The notes beneath the pieces were generated by a model, which had not been told where the DNA came from, did no database searches, and saw nothing but the letters and a program-made list of their open reading frames with translations. A DNA stretch of 64,000 nt. Source: Citrus sinensis (Eukaryota > Streptophyta > Magnoliopsida > Sapindales > Rutaceae). Made by a program: the position numbers and the translations under genes. Position 1 is the first letter of the stretch. Each line of letters starts with the position of its first letter. Positions 1 to 12,573 of the stretch are shown piece after piece. The DNA lies in assembly GCF_022201045.2 (NCBI RefSeq), contig NC_068559.1, positions 26,915,501 through 26,979,500 of the forward strand, in the 5' to 3' direction.

Positions 1-2274
1 AATCCTACTATGCTAGCTTAATTATCTAGTAGCTAGGTTTAAAAATTAATTAATTTTCCATAACGGAGAAAAGTTGGTACTTATTATATAATTACTCGTT
101 TGTTGGATTCTTGCATCTTGTATCTTTCGACTAATCATGTAAGAATGTATACAAGCCTGTCAAAAATTCAACCGATAATGAAGGATATATACTGTACTGT
201 CGAAGCATGCACCCAAAATTTGTTCATGCCTATCTCAGTACATACACACACGACACACCCCTTGATAAACAATTAATAGAAGAAACCGGGATCAGCATGA
301 GGGGAAAAGAGAAGCAACAAATTGAACTATCCTCAGATCCCAGGATCTGATCAATACAAAATTACATAAAAATGCGCTGCAGCTACAAGTCAAGCCCAGA
401 TCCCTTGTCCCAAATTGTTGCACATTTGGCAAGTTTACTTACCAATATGTAACGTGTGGCATGTTCTGATGGCACCATTTGCTCGATCAGTTCTTGGCGG
501 ATGGGGAACTTCGAGAAAAGACCAGATCAAAGTGTTCCTGTTAAAAAAAGGTCCCTGCTCCATGACAAATTAAGCACTTAAAATAGCATGCATAGGAAAT
601 GGGCTCTTACCACCATTGGTAACCCACGTACTCAAAGTTAGGAATTAGATATTCTCTCCCAATAAAATTGAATAAAGATTTACTTGTATCTCCGTTATTG
701 GAGTAGATTAGATATTCTTTCAATATTAAGTGAGAGTCGAATTTTAAACTGTGTTATAATATAATTATTAAGAAAAATTCCGATTCATTTTTAATTATAA
801 ATATCAATAGAGCTCTTATTATAATATATATATATATATATAAAAGCATGCATCCATATTAGCACCTAGCTGGTGCTGCATGCACATCTGTAAATATATA
901 GGGTACATACATTGACATGGCCGGCAATGAAGCTTTATGGGATGAATGGTAGGCCATGCATTTGATCACGTTTTTTTGTTACGACATCACTGTTAGCATC
1001 ATTTTTGTAACAATTTTACAAACGATCAGAATGAGATAGTGGGTGTGGCTTTTGGGTTTTATTGTATGTGGCCACTGGCCAGTGGATATTGCAGTTGTCT
1101 GTTACTGTTTATTGGCCCATGATATTTGTAATTAAATGGATTCCTTGTTTAGCTCAACTGCCCTATTCCTTAATACAGCGAATAAAGAGACCCTTTTAAT
1201 TTAAATGTAATAGTAAAAGTCCTATACGAACTACTTGTTCATCATTTCTGAGTCATTTTATTTCTCTCTTTGATCTCACATTCATAAATTAAGGGTTCCC
1301 TAGCATTCTGCAGTTAGGAATTAGCTGAAGTTGCTCCCAGAAGATGCACGATAAATTAAACTAATATGCTGAACGATGAATACATGAGGAGGAGGCATTC
1401 AATAGAGTAAATTCATTAAATTAATGCCTAGATTTAGTAGTAATGATCCTATCTCAGTACTCATCTAGTTTTCTTTTTTTTTTTTCTTTTTTTTTAGCGC
1501 ATCTTCATGTGTAACTGGAGGATGGACAAAAGATGAAATTAATTATATTCGAGTTATTGCTAGAATTCTCTAGGACTATGAATAATGAAACAAATAAATA
1601 AAATTTCGTGAGATCAAGAAAGCTGATCAGACAGTAAAATTAACATAATTCACCAAATGCAGATTCGTGATAGATGTTGTGTGGGCCAAATGACTCAATA
1701 TGTGTTGACAATATTTCCATCATGCATTAAACTCCCACTCCACATTTACTTAAGTTTCTTGACGACGAGGAAAAAGATTAGAAAATGCTGCCCGATCACT
1801 GGCCATTTGCAAAATGAAAAATATTTTGTATCTGTTCAAAAAAAAAAAAAAAAAATGTGTGTGTGTGTGTCGTATGTTTCCAATGAAACCTCTCCTTGAA
1901 GTTACAAGTAGAAGAGGAAAGTGAAAGGAAAGCATAACATATGTTCAGCACAGCAAATTATTAAATATGCATGTCTGCTGCATGTAATCTCAGTGAAAAT
2001 TAAGCAGAAGATGCAAATATTTCAAAAAGAAATTTGTAGGACCGAGGATTAAACTGTTTAAGATGTGATTATTGATACTCTTCCAAGAGGTTAATTAAAC
2101 AATATGTGGGTGTGGCTGGCACAATCAAATTACAATAGACTTAACTACAAACATCATATTAATCATATTAACGAGAGAAGACCTCATAATTTTCATATAA
2201 TAAAAGAAGACGTACGTATGCCATCTGACACGTACATAAGATAAGCCACATGTTAATTTCTAATTAATACATAT
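1..2274. other. AT-rich intergenic spacer, no gene seen
   Basis: No reading frame here has coding character; the short open frames are broken up by low-complexity sequence. It holds a TA run near 828-842, T-rich tracts near 1474-1494, a poly-A run at about 1838-1855 followed by a GT run to 1870. These are ordinary plant spacer features. Confidence 0.6.
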
Positions 2275-2295
2275 ATGTGTGTGTGTGTGTGTGTG

Positions 2296-2326
<31 letters not shown>
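2275..2326. repeat. Compound microsatellite (GT)n-(AG)n
   Basis: An uninterrupted GT run (about 2275-2296) is followed directly by an AG run (about 2299-2326). It lies about 10 bp past the stop codon of the HLH gene on the minus strand, so it probably falls in that gene's 3' UTR. Likely length-polymorphic. Confidence 0.95.
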
Positions 2327-2328
<2 letters not shown>

Positions 2329-2336
2329 AAGTAAAT

Positions 2337-2585
2337 TCATGAAAGTTGATAAATCTTGGAAAGAGCTTGCAAAACATTAAGTTGCAAATTCAAATGCACA
2401 ATATAATCGGCTGTTCTCAAGAAAAGCCGATCCGGTTGCAGCCCTTGTCCTCCCGGAATTAGCTTCTGCAACTTCGTCACCTTCATTCTTACCGATGCCG
2501 ACGGACGTGCCACCGCTGACCGCCGCCTCCTCCTCCTCCACTTGACCTTAGCAAACCCTTTGCACCCACTTGCTGCTGCCTCCAT
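2337..2585 (-). CDS. Atypical small helix-loop-helix protein (PAR1/IBH1-like type)
   Basis: Intronless frame of 82 residues. A run of six arginines lies at residues 17-22. An HLH follows: helix 1 about residues 33-42 (RMKVTKLQKLIPGG), a loop ending in QPDRLF, and helix 2 about residues 57-79 (RTADYIVHLNLQ... ALSKIY). The LIPGG end of helix 1 and the TADYI start of helix 2 are typical of short plant HLH proteins of the PAR1, IBH1 and UPBEAT1 type. These lack the Glu/Arg residues needed for E-box contact and act by forming inactive dimers with true bHLH factors. Nuclear location and inhibitory dimerisation are inferred from the family. The exact subfamily cannot be fixed by eye. A TATA-like box lies about 135 bp upstream and two G-boxes further up. 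Confidence 0.78.
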   Translation of the reverse strand: MEAAASGCKGFAKVKWRRRRRRSAVARPSASVRMKVTKLQKLIPGGQGLQPDRLFLRTADYIVHLNLQLNVLQALSKIYQLS

Positions 2586-2717
2586 TAACTTGTTATTTAT
2601 GTTAATTACAGCAAATCACTAAGAGAATGGCCCTACCCGAAAATAAAAGAAGAGAAGTAGATCGAATTAAAGCAGCACCGCCTTAGGATTTGCAAAGAGC
2701 ATGTGAGACTGGTGTAA

Positions 2718-2727
2718 CTATATAAAT
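2718..2727 (-). promoter_or_regulatory. Probable TATA box of the HLH gene
   Basis: On the minus strand this reads ATTTATATAG, 133-142 bp upstream of the HLH start codon at 2585, a normal distance for a plant TATA box plus a short 5' UTR. Confidence 0.5.
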
Positions 2728-2972
2728 GAAGAAGGGTGTGCCGTGTGAGTGTGGAACGGGCCATGTGAGCCGAGCTAATTAAGCCGCTACATAACCAACA
2801 ACGTAAGCCATAACTGTGGACACTGGACTGTGGAGAGTAGTGTGGGGTGATGTTAATTTAATTTGGCTTCTGGGAAACGAAGTTACTATTACTCTCACAA
2901 CGACTGAGTTTGTGATTCGTTTTGGTAGCTGTGGGTCAATGCATTGCCTTTTTCAAGTTTCAACGACCTACG

Positions 2973-3085
2973 CACGTGTCTGACAGCTCTCTCGCACGCT
3001 CGCGCGTCATGCCAGCCTCGCTAATCGCCTAACAGTACCTGTCCTCGTAACCCCCGAATCCCGACAGTTACCACTTGCACACGTG
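2973..3085. promoter_or_regulatory. Two G-boxes (CACGTG) upstream of the HLH gene
   Basis: Perfect palindromic CACGTG sites occur at 2973-2978 and 3080-3085, about 390 and 500 bp upstream of the HLH start. G-boxes bind bHLH (PIF/MYC) and bZIP factors. Since this HLH class usually antagonises bHLH factors, a feedback loop is possible, but this is inference from motif presence only. Confidence 0.45.
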
Positions 3086-4893
3086 TAATTGATCCTACCA
3101 CCCACATCATCAACTTCCCTCATCGTAAAGTATAATCCTACCATCGCATACTTTCTAATTCACAAAATTATTATCATAGTTTTTTTTTTGTAAATATAAT
3201 CAATGAGTTTGGACTATTAATTATTTTTATATTTGGCTAATTTACGAATATAGGGCACTTACAACTATATATTTTTCTTATTTTAGTAAATAAAAGAAGC
3301 GAATAATATCCTTTAGGTATACATAATACTGCCATTGAAGATTGACACCAATTTCGTGGGATATTTATTAAAAATGAAAACTAACTTTTAAGTTTTTTTT
3401 TTCGATTTTTCTTTTATATTTATGAGAGTTAAAGTGCTTGTTTAAATATTTTTAAAATATCTCAAGAGACCTTTGTTGTTGATTATGTGACAATTTTTTT
3501 TTGTTTTTATAATTATACGCTTGCTTTTATGATTATGTGACGCTCATTCTTTTTTTTTCTTTTATAATTTTACGCTTGCAACAATATTAATAGATGCATT
3601 AATTATTTTAGCCATAAAAGGCCAATAAAAAATTATCTTTTAGGATTAATTTAGTAAATAAATTTTTTATATATAATTATTAGTAGATTATTAAAAATTT
3701 ATCAAACATTACTTTAAAATTTTAGTAAAGGTATTATTGTAAAAATAAAGAAAATATTAAGGTATGAGTGTCACATATTCAATAATAAAGATATCTTGAA
3801 ATTTGTTTAAAATATAAAAATTAAATAAATATTTAACTTTATATATAAAAACTAAATGAGTTTGACCTATATTTATTTAGTAAAGAGTATGCGCGCATTC
3901 TTGTGATTTAGTTGGAGAATTAATGAAAAAGAAAAATGGTTGGGTCGAGTTCACAAATCACATGTGCGGTTGGTGGTGGTGTACATTGTACAACCAGGTT
4001 CCAGATGCGAGCCGAAGCTGCGAGTTCGTGGGTGATGTGATCAAAATCTTCGGGACTTGGTTCCACTTGAAACAAATTTAGTCATGATTTGACCGATGGA
4101 TCTTGGATATATACATGAGCAGCCATAAACAGCAATACGCTAATACGCGTTCCCTCTCATTGGTTATTGTCCAAAGTAAAATTTAAATTGCTACTACTAC
4201 TAAACATTGTTTGGCTGGCAAGACATTAGACTCACGTTCACTCGAGGACTAACTTATTTGATTTCGATGTTTAAATCTAGTGGCCAGTAATTTAATTCCT
4301 ATTGATGAATTATATATATGTGAATGGTTCCAACAAAATCATATTTACTTAATGTGATCTATTTCTTAAAAATTTTTATAAAACATTAGAGGTATTCTGT
4401 CAATTATATAATAAATAAATCATATTATAATATATATATATATATATATATATTTATTATGAAAAATCATTATGTAAGTGATGATTATATTAAATTTAAA
4501 TACACATGTCATACATATATTAGTTAATTGTATTACCTTTGATATATTCTAAATTTTATTTATTTATTTATTTTATTATTGAAATGATATACATATATTA
4601 GTTGCAAGAAAATAAGAAATCGTTTTCTCCATCTTTCGAGCATTAATAATTATTGACCCCATATGGCGTAAACAAATTTGAATGAGTCGATAATTTTAGT
4701 AGTGAGGGCATGTGGGCGATATCTTGCCAACCAGGCCACGTATATTGGACCAAAATATAAGGGAAGTTTGTTATTGTATGTTTGATCCACACTTCAATGT
4801 TCTGTAATCAAATCATTAATTGGACCTTTTTTTCCCCCCTCTTTTCCCCCTAAACTTTAAATTCAGTTTCTCTTATCATTATTTATGCTTGTA
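3086..4893. other. AT-rich spacer
   Basis: No coding signal. A TA microsatellite lies at about 4431-4452. Several T-rich and A-rich tracts are present; nothing else recognisable. Confidence 0.55.
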
Positions 4894-5412
4894 GGGCATG
4901 TTTGGTTGAGATATTAAAACTCTTTACTATATTAAATTTATACAGGCCTATGTTTGATAGATAAAAAGTTATAGCAACATTGTATTAATGGGCCCAAGTT
5001 AATGCGGCAACTGCCGCTTGCTCTTTTTTTTTGTCCTTTTGCTTCTTCTTTTTTTGCTTTCGGTTTATTATTATTATTATTATAAAATATAATTTTTTAA
5101 TTTAATATAATATTAAATAATATTTTTATTTTTACATTATAATTTATTAATAAATTTATAATTTATTATAACTAATAATGAATATTTAAATTTGAATAAT
5201 ATTAATTTAAAATTAAAAATAATATAAAATATTAATATAATATAATATTTAAATTAAATTAATCAGACCAAAATTAATACAATACAGTGTACCACTAAAA
5301 ATTGTACAATATTATTATAATACAATGCTAATGCAATACAATATAATACAATATACCAATATTAAAATAATGTAATACAATGTAATATAATATAGTGTGT
5401 CAAACGTACGCA
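4894..5412. mobile_element. AT-rich MITE with degenerate GGGCATGTTTGG-type ends
   Basis: The left end GGGCATGTTTGG and the right end (TCAAACGTACGCA, which reads TGCGTACGTTTGA on the other strand) are imperfect inverted repeats. A six-base repeat CTTGTA flanks both sides (4888-4893 and 5413-5418). The interior is extremely AT-rich with repeated AATACAAT motifs. Size (about 519 bp), ends and interior resemble the element at 38330-38837 in opposite orientation, so both probably belong to one family. No coding capacity. The boundaries are tentative. Confidence 0.45.
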
Positions 5413-5692
5413 CTTGTATTGTATTGGGCTACTTACACGTTTTATGCAATTTTTAAGAATGAATATGAAGCATTTGCATTTAATGATGGTGATACGATTC
5501 AATTTCTTTCTTCAAACTTTTTTGCAAAAGAGTTGGGAAAACAAATTTTTAGAACAATACTGTATCATATTCATTTTTTGATGCAAGCACACTGATCAAA
5601 TTAACTTCTGTTGTTTTTTTTAAAAGTAATTTGATTTATTTATTTAAATTGAATTTTTACAGATCCTCAATGTTGTAATAGTAGAATACGTA

Positions 5693-6525
5693 AAAAATAA
5701 AGGGGAATTATCAGTCATATACCCTTAAATGACACCCATATCAAACGTGTGTGAACACTTTTTAAGTGTATCACTCGTATACCCTAAGTTGACAAAACAC
5801 TTATGTCGTCCACTAATCCGTTAACTTCCGTTAGCAAGCGCTGACATCATAAAGGTAATCTAGTCTTTTTAGATGAACAAAACTTTGATTAAAAAAAACG
5901 ACATGTCATCCCATTTACCTAGTAAAAAATGACATATCATATGATATATATTGATAAAAATGACATATCATATGATATATATTGATAAAAATGACATGTC
6001 ATCCCATTTATCAGATAATTGTTAATAATTGCTAAAAAAAATTATTTTACAACCGAATCTACTCCTCCAAAATTTAACCTAAATTTTTGAAGATCTACTC
6101 CTCCAAGCTCCAACTGGAATGATTTATGGTATAATATGTATAATTGTAAATAATATGTTGTTAATAATTTTTTATGGTATAATATGGATTTTTTATGGAT
6201 AATTGTTAATGATATGTACCATTAATAATTCATTTTTTTAATAAAAAAATGTATTGTTAATAACAAAATAAAAAAAAATTGTGTATTGAAAATTTACATT
6301 AATTTTTGGGGTAAATTTATTTTTTTACCTCATTTTGAGTTTTAAGGGCGAAATAGGCAATTTGCCACAATTCTATTAACTTTCTAACGGAAGTTAACAG
6401 ATTAGTGGACGGTAGAAGTGTTTTGTCAACTTAGGGTATACGAGTGATACACTTAAAAAGTGTTCACGCATGTTTGATACGAGTGTCATTTAAAAGTATA
6501 TGGCTGATAATTTCCCAAAAATAAA
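5693..6525. mobile_element. Mutator-like non-autonomous element with 9-bp target duplication
   Basis: The element proper is 5702-6516 (815 bp). It begins GGGGAATTATCAG and ends CTGATAATTTCCC. The inverted arms extend inward for over 100 bp, including the shared block around GTATACNAGTGATACACTT and the CTAATC(T/C)GTTAACTTCCGTTAG region. An exact 9-bp direct repeat AAAAATAAA flanks it (5693-5701 and 6517-6525). Long arms plus a 9-bp duplication are the signature of Mutator-like (MULE) elements. It has no transposase. Inside, about 5890-6005 holds a tandem repeat built on AATGACATATCATATGATAT. Confidence 0.85.
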
Positions 6526-7996
6526 TAAGAGCCGCACACGTGCACGTGGTTGGAGTGAAAGTTACTAATTAAAATATTTCAGATTATGATACTAATAAAC
6601 AATTATGTACTTCGTATTCGTCTAGGATGATGGATCCCTAGTTTGTGGCTTGGGGGACAACTAAGAATGTTCTTTAAAATTTTTAACCAATTATATATTG
6701 TTGATCTCTTACACGGTGCATTGTTTTATGATATTTACTTATTTATTTATTAAGATTATAATATTTCTAGCGTTGGATTCGTCAAACAAAATCATTCTAA
6801 TAAAATAATTAAAGTTGTAGCTGACTTGCGATTACACAAGTACACAGACAATTAATTAGAATTCTGCATATGGGTGGAGCTAGCAAAAACATGTTACCCA
6901 TTCTCATGCCCGCTTTGTCGGTGCAAAATATAACAAGCATCATATTCACATGTAATTAATCATCGTTCTCATTATTTAGAACCATTTTAACTTCGAAGCT
7001 TTAAATAACTATATATAAATATCCATTTGGAAGGCTTATGCAAATTAAAGAAACGCTTTCTCTAAAAATATAGCTAGCAAGAGCCAGTCGAGCCCATGCA
7101 GGGCAAGCTATAAGCTTAAAATAACAGTTAAAACCAAGCCACCAATAATTCATATATATATATATATAAGAGTGGAAATGCGCGATTCCACAAAAAGGGT
7201 CGACTCCTAACTTGTAAAGTTTGCACAAAAGCAGATAATGGTACATAGAGAAAAAGGTTAGATTTAAAAGCACAAGTTGTTGGCACGTAAAAGAACAGTT
7301 AAGAGCTAGCTAGCTAGCTAGCTAGCGGTCCCCGAGCTTGGTAAGTGGATCTTGCCTCAGAAACTTCCAGGGTTCACGAGGAGTACAGTTCTATAGCACA
7401 TGCCATGTGAAGGATGACGATGACTTTTTGAGTTTTGACAAGTACTTATACATGTGCCTATAAATTCATCGAGTCATCGGATCGGAGCATACATACAGTT
7501 GCTATCGAAGCAATTAGGGGTTTGTGTTATTGTGTGTGTACGACACAGGATATGCATGTGTTAGGGCTCGTGGGGAGAGTTAATGCGCAGAAGATGACAG
7601 CAATATCAGCATGTGCCTTGTTCCGGCACATTCGATTGCTTTTATGAGTTTTCAATCTTTCATGCCTTTATTGATTGATTTTGTGTTGAGAATTATTTTT
7701 AACACTTTTTGATATACCGATTTCTCTTAAATATTGAAAAAGAGAAAGAAATGTTTAAAAAAGAAAAAAGAAAAAGAAAGCTAGCTCTTATAACCCGTTA
7801 TACGGTTTAAATAATTAGCTCTTTTATTGGATTGAATTCCTCAAATTAGTTTGAGCTTTTTTAATTAACTTAATACTTTTTTAATCAGGTCCGAATCCAC
7901 TAATTATAGCTCGTATCATACATATTTAGCCACGGTCCCCTTTCCAAAAGATGGATACATACCTTCATCAGGGGCATGGAAGGCACATGTTTGCTG

Positions 7997-8032
<36 letters not shown>

Positions 8033-10760
8033 GTTAGCTAACCCTTGCTAGGGCTAATGGTTTATTTATTAATGAGGACCATTTGAGAATTTATGTATGC
8101 TTTTATAACTAATTGCCAGTAATTGTGCATGTTGTTGCGTTAGTGGCAGCCACAAATACTCCTGGGACTGGAAGCGTCAGCTGAAATTTGTGCAGCAATT
8201 GATCAATCAGTTAATAAAGGGTCGATTGATTGATGCTTTGTGAACTGCATCATGTGCATCGTTGATGACGATCATGAATTGATTTGCTTTCGTCGGGGTT
8301 ACATGATGATATGATAGAGAGGTCACAAAAATCCATCAGCCAACAACGAGCGGCTGCACCCATACTGTGCATGTGGTTTGCCAACTCATTGATCTTGACC
8401 GTTCATTAAAGGAGACATACACACTGTAATTTTGTATGAATGGAGATCGATTTCCATATTATCTAGTATACGTCTCAAAAGATTATAAGAATTAATAAGA
8501 AAAAAATAACACTTTTATAAGGGGATATTGAAAAAATAAAGTACCTAAACGACATATATATATATATAGTACCTAAACAACTATCTTCTAGTTATCTTCT
8601 AATATACAAACTCTTACTTACCTTTTTAATAAGTATAGATATATATATATACAGGATCACATCGGATGAGTGATAGCAAATTAAATATAAAGCAAAAGAA
8701 CTTAAGGTTTTTTTTTTTTTTTTTTCAATTACCAACATGACTAAAGACACATGAAGGTCATATTACGCATGCCTAACCGAATGGCGAAAGAGCTATTGAC
8801 AAAATGGATGAAAGGAAAATTCCTACATTCAATAGAAGGTGAATGCATTTAATTACTTTTTGTACTCGTGACATATATTTAATGAGCTTTATGGTATTTG
8901 TGAATTATGATATATAGTTTAAGAATACAAGTGTAAAAGAAGAAATTAACGCTAATAACTCAGCTCAACACCAAATTTTACAATCATAACTTGAACCATG
9001 TTAACTATTTTGCGAAAGGAAGATATGCTGTATCACTTCCCAATAATTGCAATGCTTCAAAGATTAGGAAGCATATACAATATTTGTTCTGTGATACATT
9101 ATGTTTTTAGCTTAATTCGGGACAAAATATTGGGTCCCCCCACTCCCTCCCCTTTAATGAAAAATAGAACCTAAATCAGAATCAAAATAGTAAGCACTGT
9201 GCTAAAACCTAGCTATACTTCGCACGATCTCACCAGTAATCTAGCTAGTTTCACAGCTACTACCAAGCTACAAGCCGCTACCTGATCATTCCCACTCACA
9301 GGGGAAAAAAAAAAAAATACCACCGAATCATTAATTTGACTGAGTTGCTTCCATTTGTTTAATTTAATGTGTAGACGGATTGGGAGTACGGGACCAAATA
9401 TATAGAAATGAAGCATGTGAATTGAGCTTCTATTGGAGAAATGTGGCTTTCTAGTGTTTATTAATAAACACGTTGTAATTTTATTCAAATATCATATAGA
9501 TTTACGATTACAGATATGAAATATTCCATGGCATGCAGCTAGCTATGGCTAAGAATTTCCTATACGATGGGGGTAATACAAATAGTCAATTATAATAGTA
9601 AGACAAATGTAATTATTTTTAAGTTATCTTATAAGACGTTTTCGGGTTGTTGTATGAATGTATAACACAATCTCTAGTGCTGTGAAAATTAAAAACGATG
9701 GGAGTAATTTAAGGAGAAAAAGGAGAGTGAGAAATACCGTTGGGTTAGTTTATATAGCCGGACCAAGTGGTGGGAACGGACTGCACATGCTCGCACATGG
9801 ACACACTTCCGTCTTCCTGTTGTTACATTAAATAATTTTATTTTTTAATTGGTGTCCTACTTCAACCCTTGTGTTGTTGTTTCACCATCAAAGTCTCAAC
9901 CGTTACCTCCAAATAATACATTTGTATATTCGTGTATTCATCCAGAAATAATACATATAAGACATAGTTTTTTTTTTCCTTATATATATACTAAACAAAA
10001 GTATAACGATCCGTAAATATTGAATATTTTTCTACAATAAAATCTTTTGATATAGTTTCTTCTAAGATGTCATCGATCGTGTGGTGAAATCTTATTGAAC
10101 CGTGGTTCTCTACTATGTGTTGACATAGTAGTAATAGCACAATTTAAGAATTCTTCGCATTTTAAAGTGTGTGTTAATACTAATCACAACTTTTAATCGA
10201 CAATAATTTTTTTTTTTCATTTAAAATCATTTTACTCTCAAAAAGTGGAGAGACTTAAATCTTTCATTTGAATGATAAAGCGAGGAGATACCAACCAATT
10301 CTACTGAAGAGCTGCTAGATTTTATTTTTTATTTTGGATGCGTTTGAGAAAATATGATGATGATAGTTTAGTGCTTTTACATGTTGTGAATATGCAAAAG
10401 CGACGGACTTCTAACATCCCTTTATTATTCTTTTAAAATCTCCCTTTTCAATTATACTATATTTAATAGCAAAAACACCCTTTCTCTAAATTAATACTAT
10501 TCTTATTTGAATCTTTAATTTTTTCTGCTTTCTTACTCTTAAATCCTTTTGCAATCTCCTTATCTCATCTACTTAAATAATTGTATGGGTGATAAGTTTT
10601 TTGAAGTTTTGTTATCTTTATTCATCTCTTCAAACTATCTCTCTCTGTTAAACTCAAAAACACTAGCTTCTCGATAATAAATGTAATTACTCTTTAAAAA
10701 AAAAGAAATAAATTTTTTTAAATTTGGTAAATCAATTTAATAGATGAGAGCCATAGATTG
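6526..10760. other. Gene-poor spacer
   Basis: Only short chance frames. Holds a (CTAG)n tetranucleotide run near 7302-7326, a (TA)n run at 8001-8029, and poly-T/poly-A tracts near 8709-8725 and 9304-9317. No gene or element with defined ends was recognised. Confidence 0.5.
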
Positions 10761-10776
10761 AAAAAGGTCAAGATAA

Positions 10777-11259
10777 ATTCTTCAGCAGGGAACAAGATGG
10801 AGAGTAGGCAGAGGAGACAAAATTCATATTATGGCCAGCACTGGATTCCCAGGCCAACTTCCTTTAGGCCAATCTTCTCCCCATCTCTCCTAGCTAATTC
10901 TAAAGTTGCAGACTTAATAGGCTCAGACCACCAGTGGAATAATATTTTGATTGAGCATCACTTTGCAAAGGAGGATGCGGAGGTGATCAAGAGCATTCCC
11001 CTACCAAGATACCCCAAGAACGATGAACGGGTGTGGCACTATGACAAAAAAGGTTTCTACACAGTGAAGAGTGGCTACCAGGTTGCCCTTAAGCTCAAAT
11101 ATGTTGAAGCTCCAACAAGTTCAACAGGTCATTCTCACGGCTGGCATAATATTTGGAAGCTTAATCTTCCAAGAAAAACCAGAATCTTCATTTGGAGAGC
11201 TGCAAAGGATCTATTGCCAACTGCAGAAAGGTTATTTCGGAGAAAAATTATACAGGAGC
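10777..11259 (+). pseudogene. LINE ORF2 fragment, N-terminal to the zinc-binding region
   Basis: The open frame covers a segment downstream of the reverse transcriptase core. Recognisable stretches are the IPLPRYPKNDERVWHYDKKG block and the KLNLPRKTRIFIWRAAKDLL block that precede the zinc site in plant L1 ORF2 proteins. The ATG at 10758 is in flanking host DNA plus the duplication, so it is not a genuine start. The frame is cut by the solo LTR; codon phase resumes exactly on the other side once the LTR and one target duplication are discounted. Not functional. Confidence 0.8.
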
Positions 11260-11519
11260 TGTTGAGTGTTAGAAAATACATATTTATAAAGGAGAAAACC
11301 GTCATTTTATATTTCAAGTCTTACTAACAACCTTTACTTTTATGTGTTTTAGCTTCTTGTAATTTAATTATGTGTGTTTTATTTTAATTAAGTATTTTAT
11401 GTATTTTAGGGGCATTATAGTCATTTCACAATAAACGAGAGATCAAATGGCAAAACAAACATCACTTTTGAACTCAGGATGGTCGAAAACCTTAGGAGGA
11501 GCATAAAAAGAAAAATGGC

Positions 11520-11830
11520 ACTGTTCACATGTATGGTACTATTCACATATACGGTACTGTCTACGTTACTGTTCACGACACTGTTCACATAGACGGATCG
11601 ATCACGTGGCATTGACCGATGATGTGGCATTGACTGATGAGGTGTCACGATCCTGTTGGACTAAAATTCTTATGCACTGTTAATTGATGACGTGGCAGCA
11701 TATCAGTGGACCAAAAATCTTGCGTATGGTACATGCATTACACAAGATTATTTTCAACCAAACCGTGTCACTGTTCACCCGGGTCAAACCGCGTACTGTT
11801 CACGCGTACTGTTGACTGATGACGTGGCGA
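11520..11830. repeat. Short-motif repeat cluster inside the solo LTR
   Basis: Repeated variants of ACTGTTCAC occur about every 15-25 bp from 11520 to 11600 and again near 11770-11810. Variants of TTGACTGATGACGTGGC occur at 11605-11640, 11681-11697 and 11811-11828. Two exact TGACGTGG sites (11688-11695, 11820-11827) match ACGT-core bZIP binding sites, so this may be the LTR's upstream control region. Confidence 0.6.
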
Positions 11831-11886
11831 AATCCTGAGCGTCCAAACTGTTTTTAATCCGATGGCCACAATTTACTCAATATATC

Positions 11887-11895
11887 TATAAAAAG
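11887..11895 (+). promoter_or_regulatory. TATA box of the solo LTR
   Basis: TCTATAAAAAG followed by a G-rich then C-rich stretch and about 680 bp of downstream LTR. It marks the LTR promoter (U3/R boundary region) and indicates plus-strand orientation. Confidence 0.6.
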
Positions 11896-12573
11896 GGGGC
11901 CTCCCCCCCTAATTTGATATCTCTGAATCCATTTTTGGGATCCATTTTCTGTAATTCCTTCTCCATCTTGTATTTTCTACGTATTTTAATAAATTTCCAT
12001 TTTGTCCCTATTTCAATTATGAGTGACTAATTTTCTTTCAAGTTTGGGTTGAAGGTGAAGTCTCAACATGTGTCATGGGCTTAATTTGGTAAATTTATTT
12101 TCTCTTCCCCTCTAGTTTTTGTGGATGTTTTGACTTATCGTCGACAAATAATACTAATCTTGTTTAGTACCGCCTTGGTTTCATCGGCCCTCTAGTACAA
12201 GGTTATTATTATTTGGCACGATAAGCCCTTAGCACCATATTGATTAGAGCGTGGTTCATGAGGCGTGGATTCCCCCCTCATGATTTAATTGGCATTAATA
12301 CAGATTATTTAGCCCATGATGCATGTTGATACGGATCCAGATACCCAAGTACATCATTTCAATAGATTTCGCTTCAATTTATTCTCGTCATCTCAATTCC
12401 AATTTTAGGATAATTTAAATCACTTCCACCACAATTTCAACCACCCATTTACAAAATTAATTCTACATATAATTAAAATCCACCTCCTCGTGGGATCGAC
12501 ACTCGTCACCATTGATCTATACTACAATAGATTCGTGCGCTTGCGAGTACAATAAAATTTGCACAACAGGAAC

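Larger units (their letters stand above)
11255..12573 (+). mobile_element. Solo LTR inserted in the LINE
   Basis: LTR at 11260-12568 (1309 bp) starts TGTTGAG and ends ACAACA, giving the short TG...CA inverted ends of an LTR. It is flanked by GGAGC (11255-11259) and GGAAC (12569-12573), a 5-bp duplication with one difference. No internal retroviral-type coding region or second LTR is present, so this is a solo LTR left by LTR-LTR recombination. It has a TATA box and arrays of short repeats. Superfamily (Copia or Gypsy) cannot be told from the LTR alone. Confidence 0.82.

Noticed and set aside
10758-10776. ATG at 10758 as a protein start
   Set aside because: It lies in host flank and target duplication ahead of a 5'-truncated LINE, so it is accidental.
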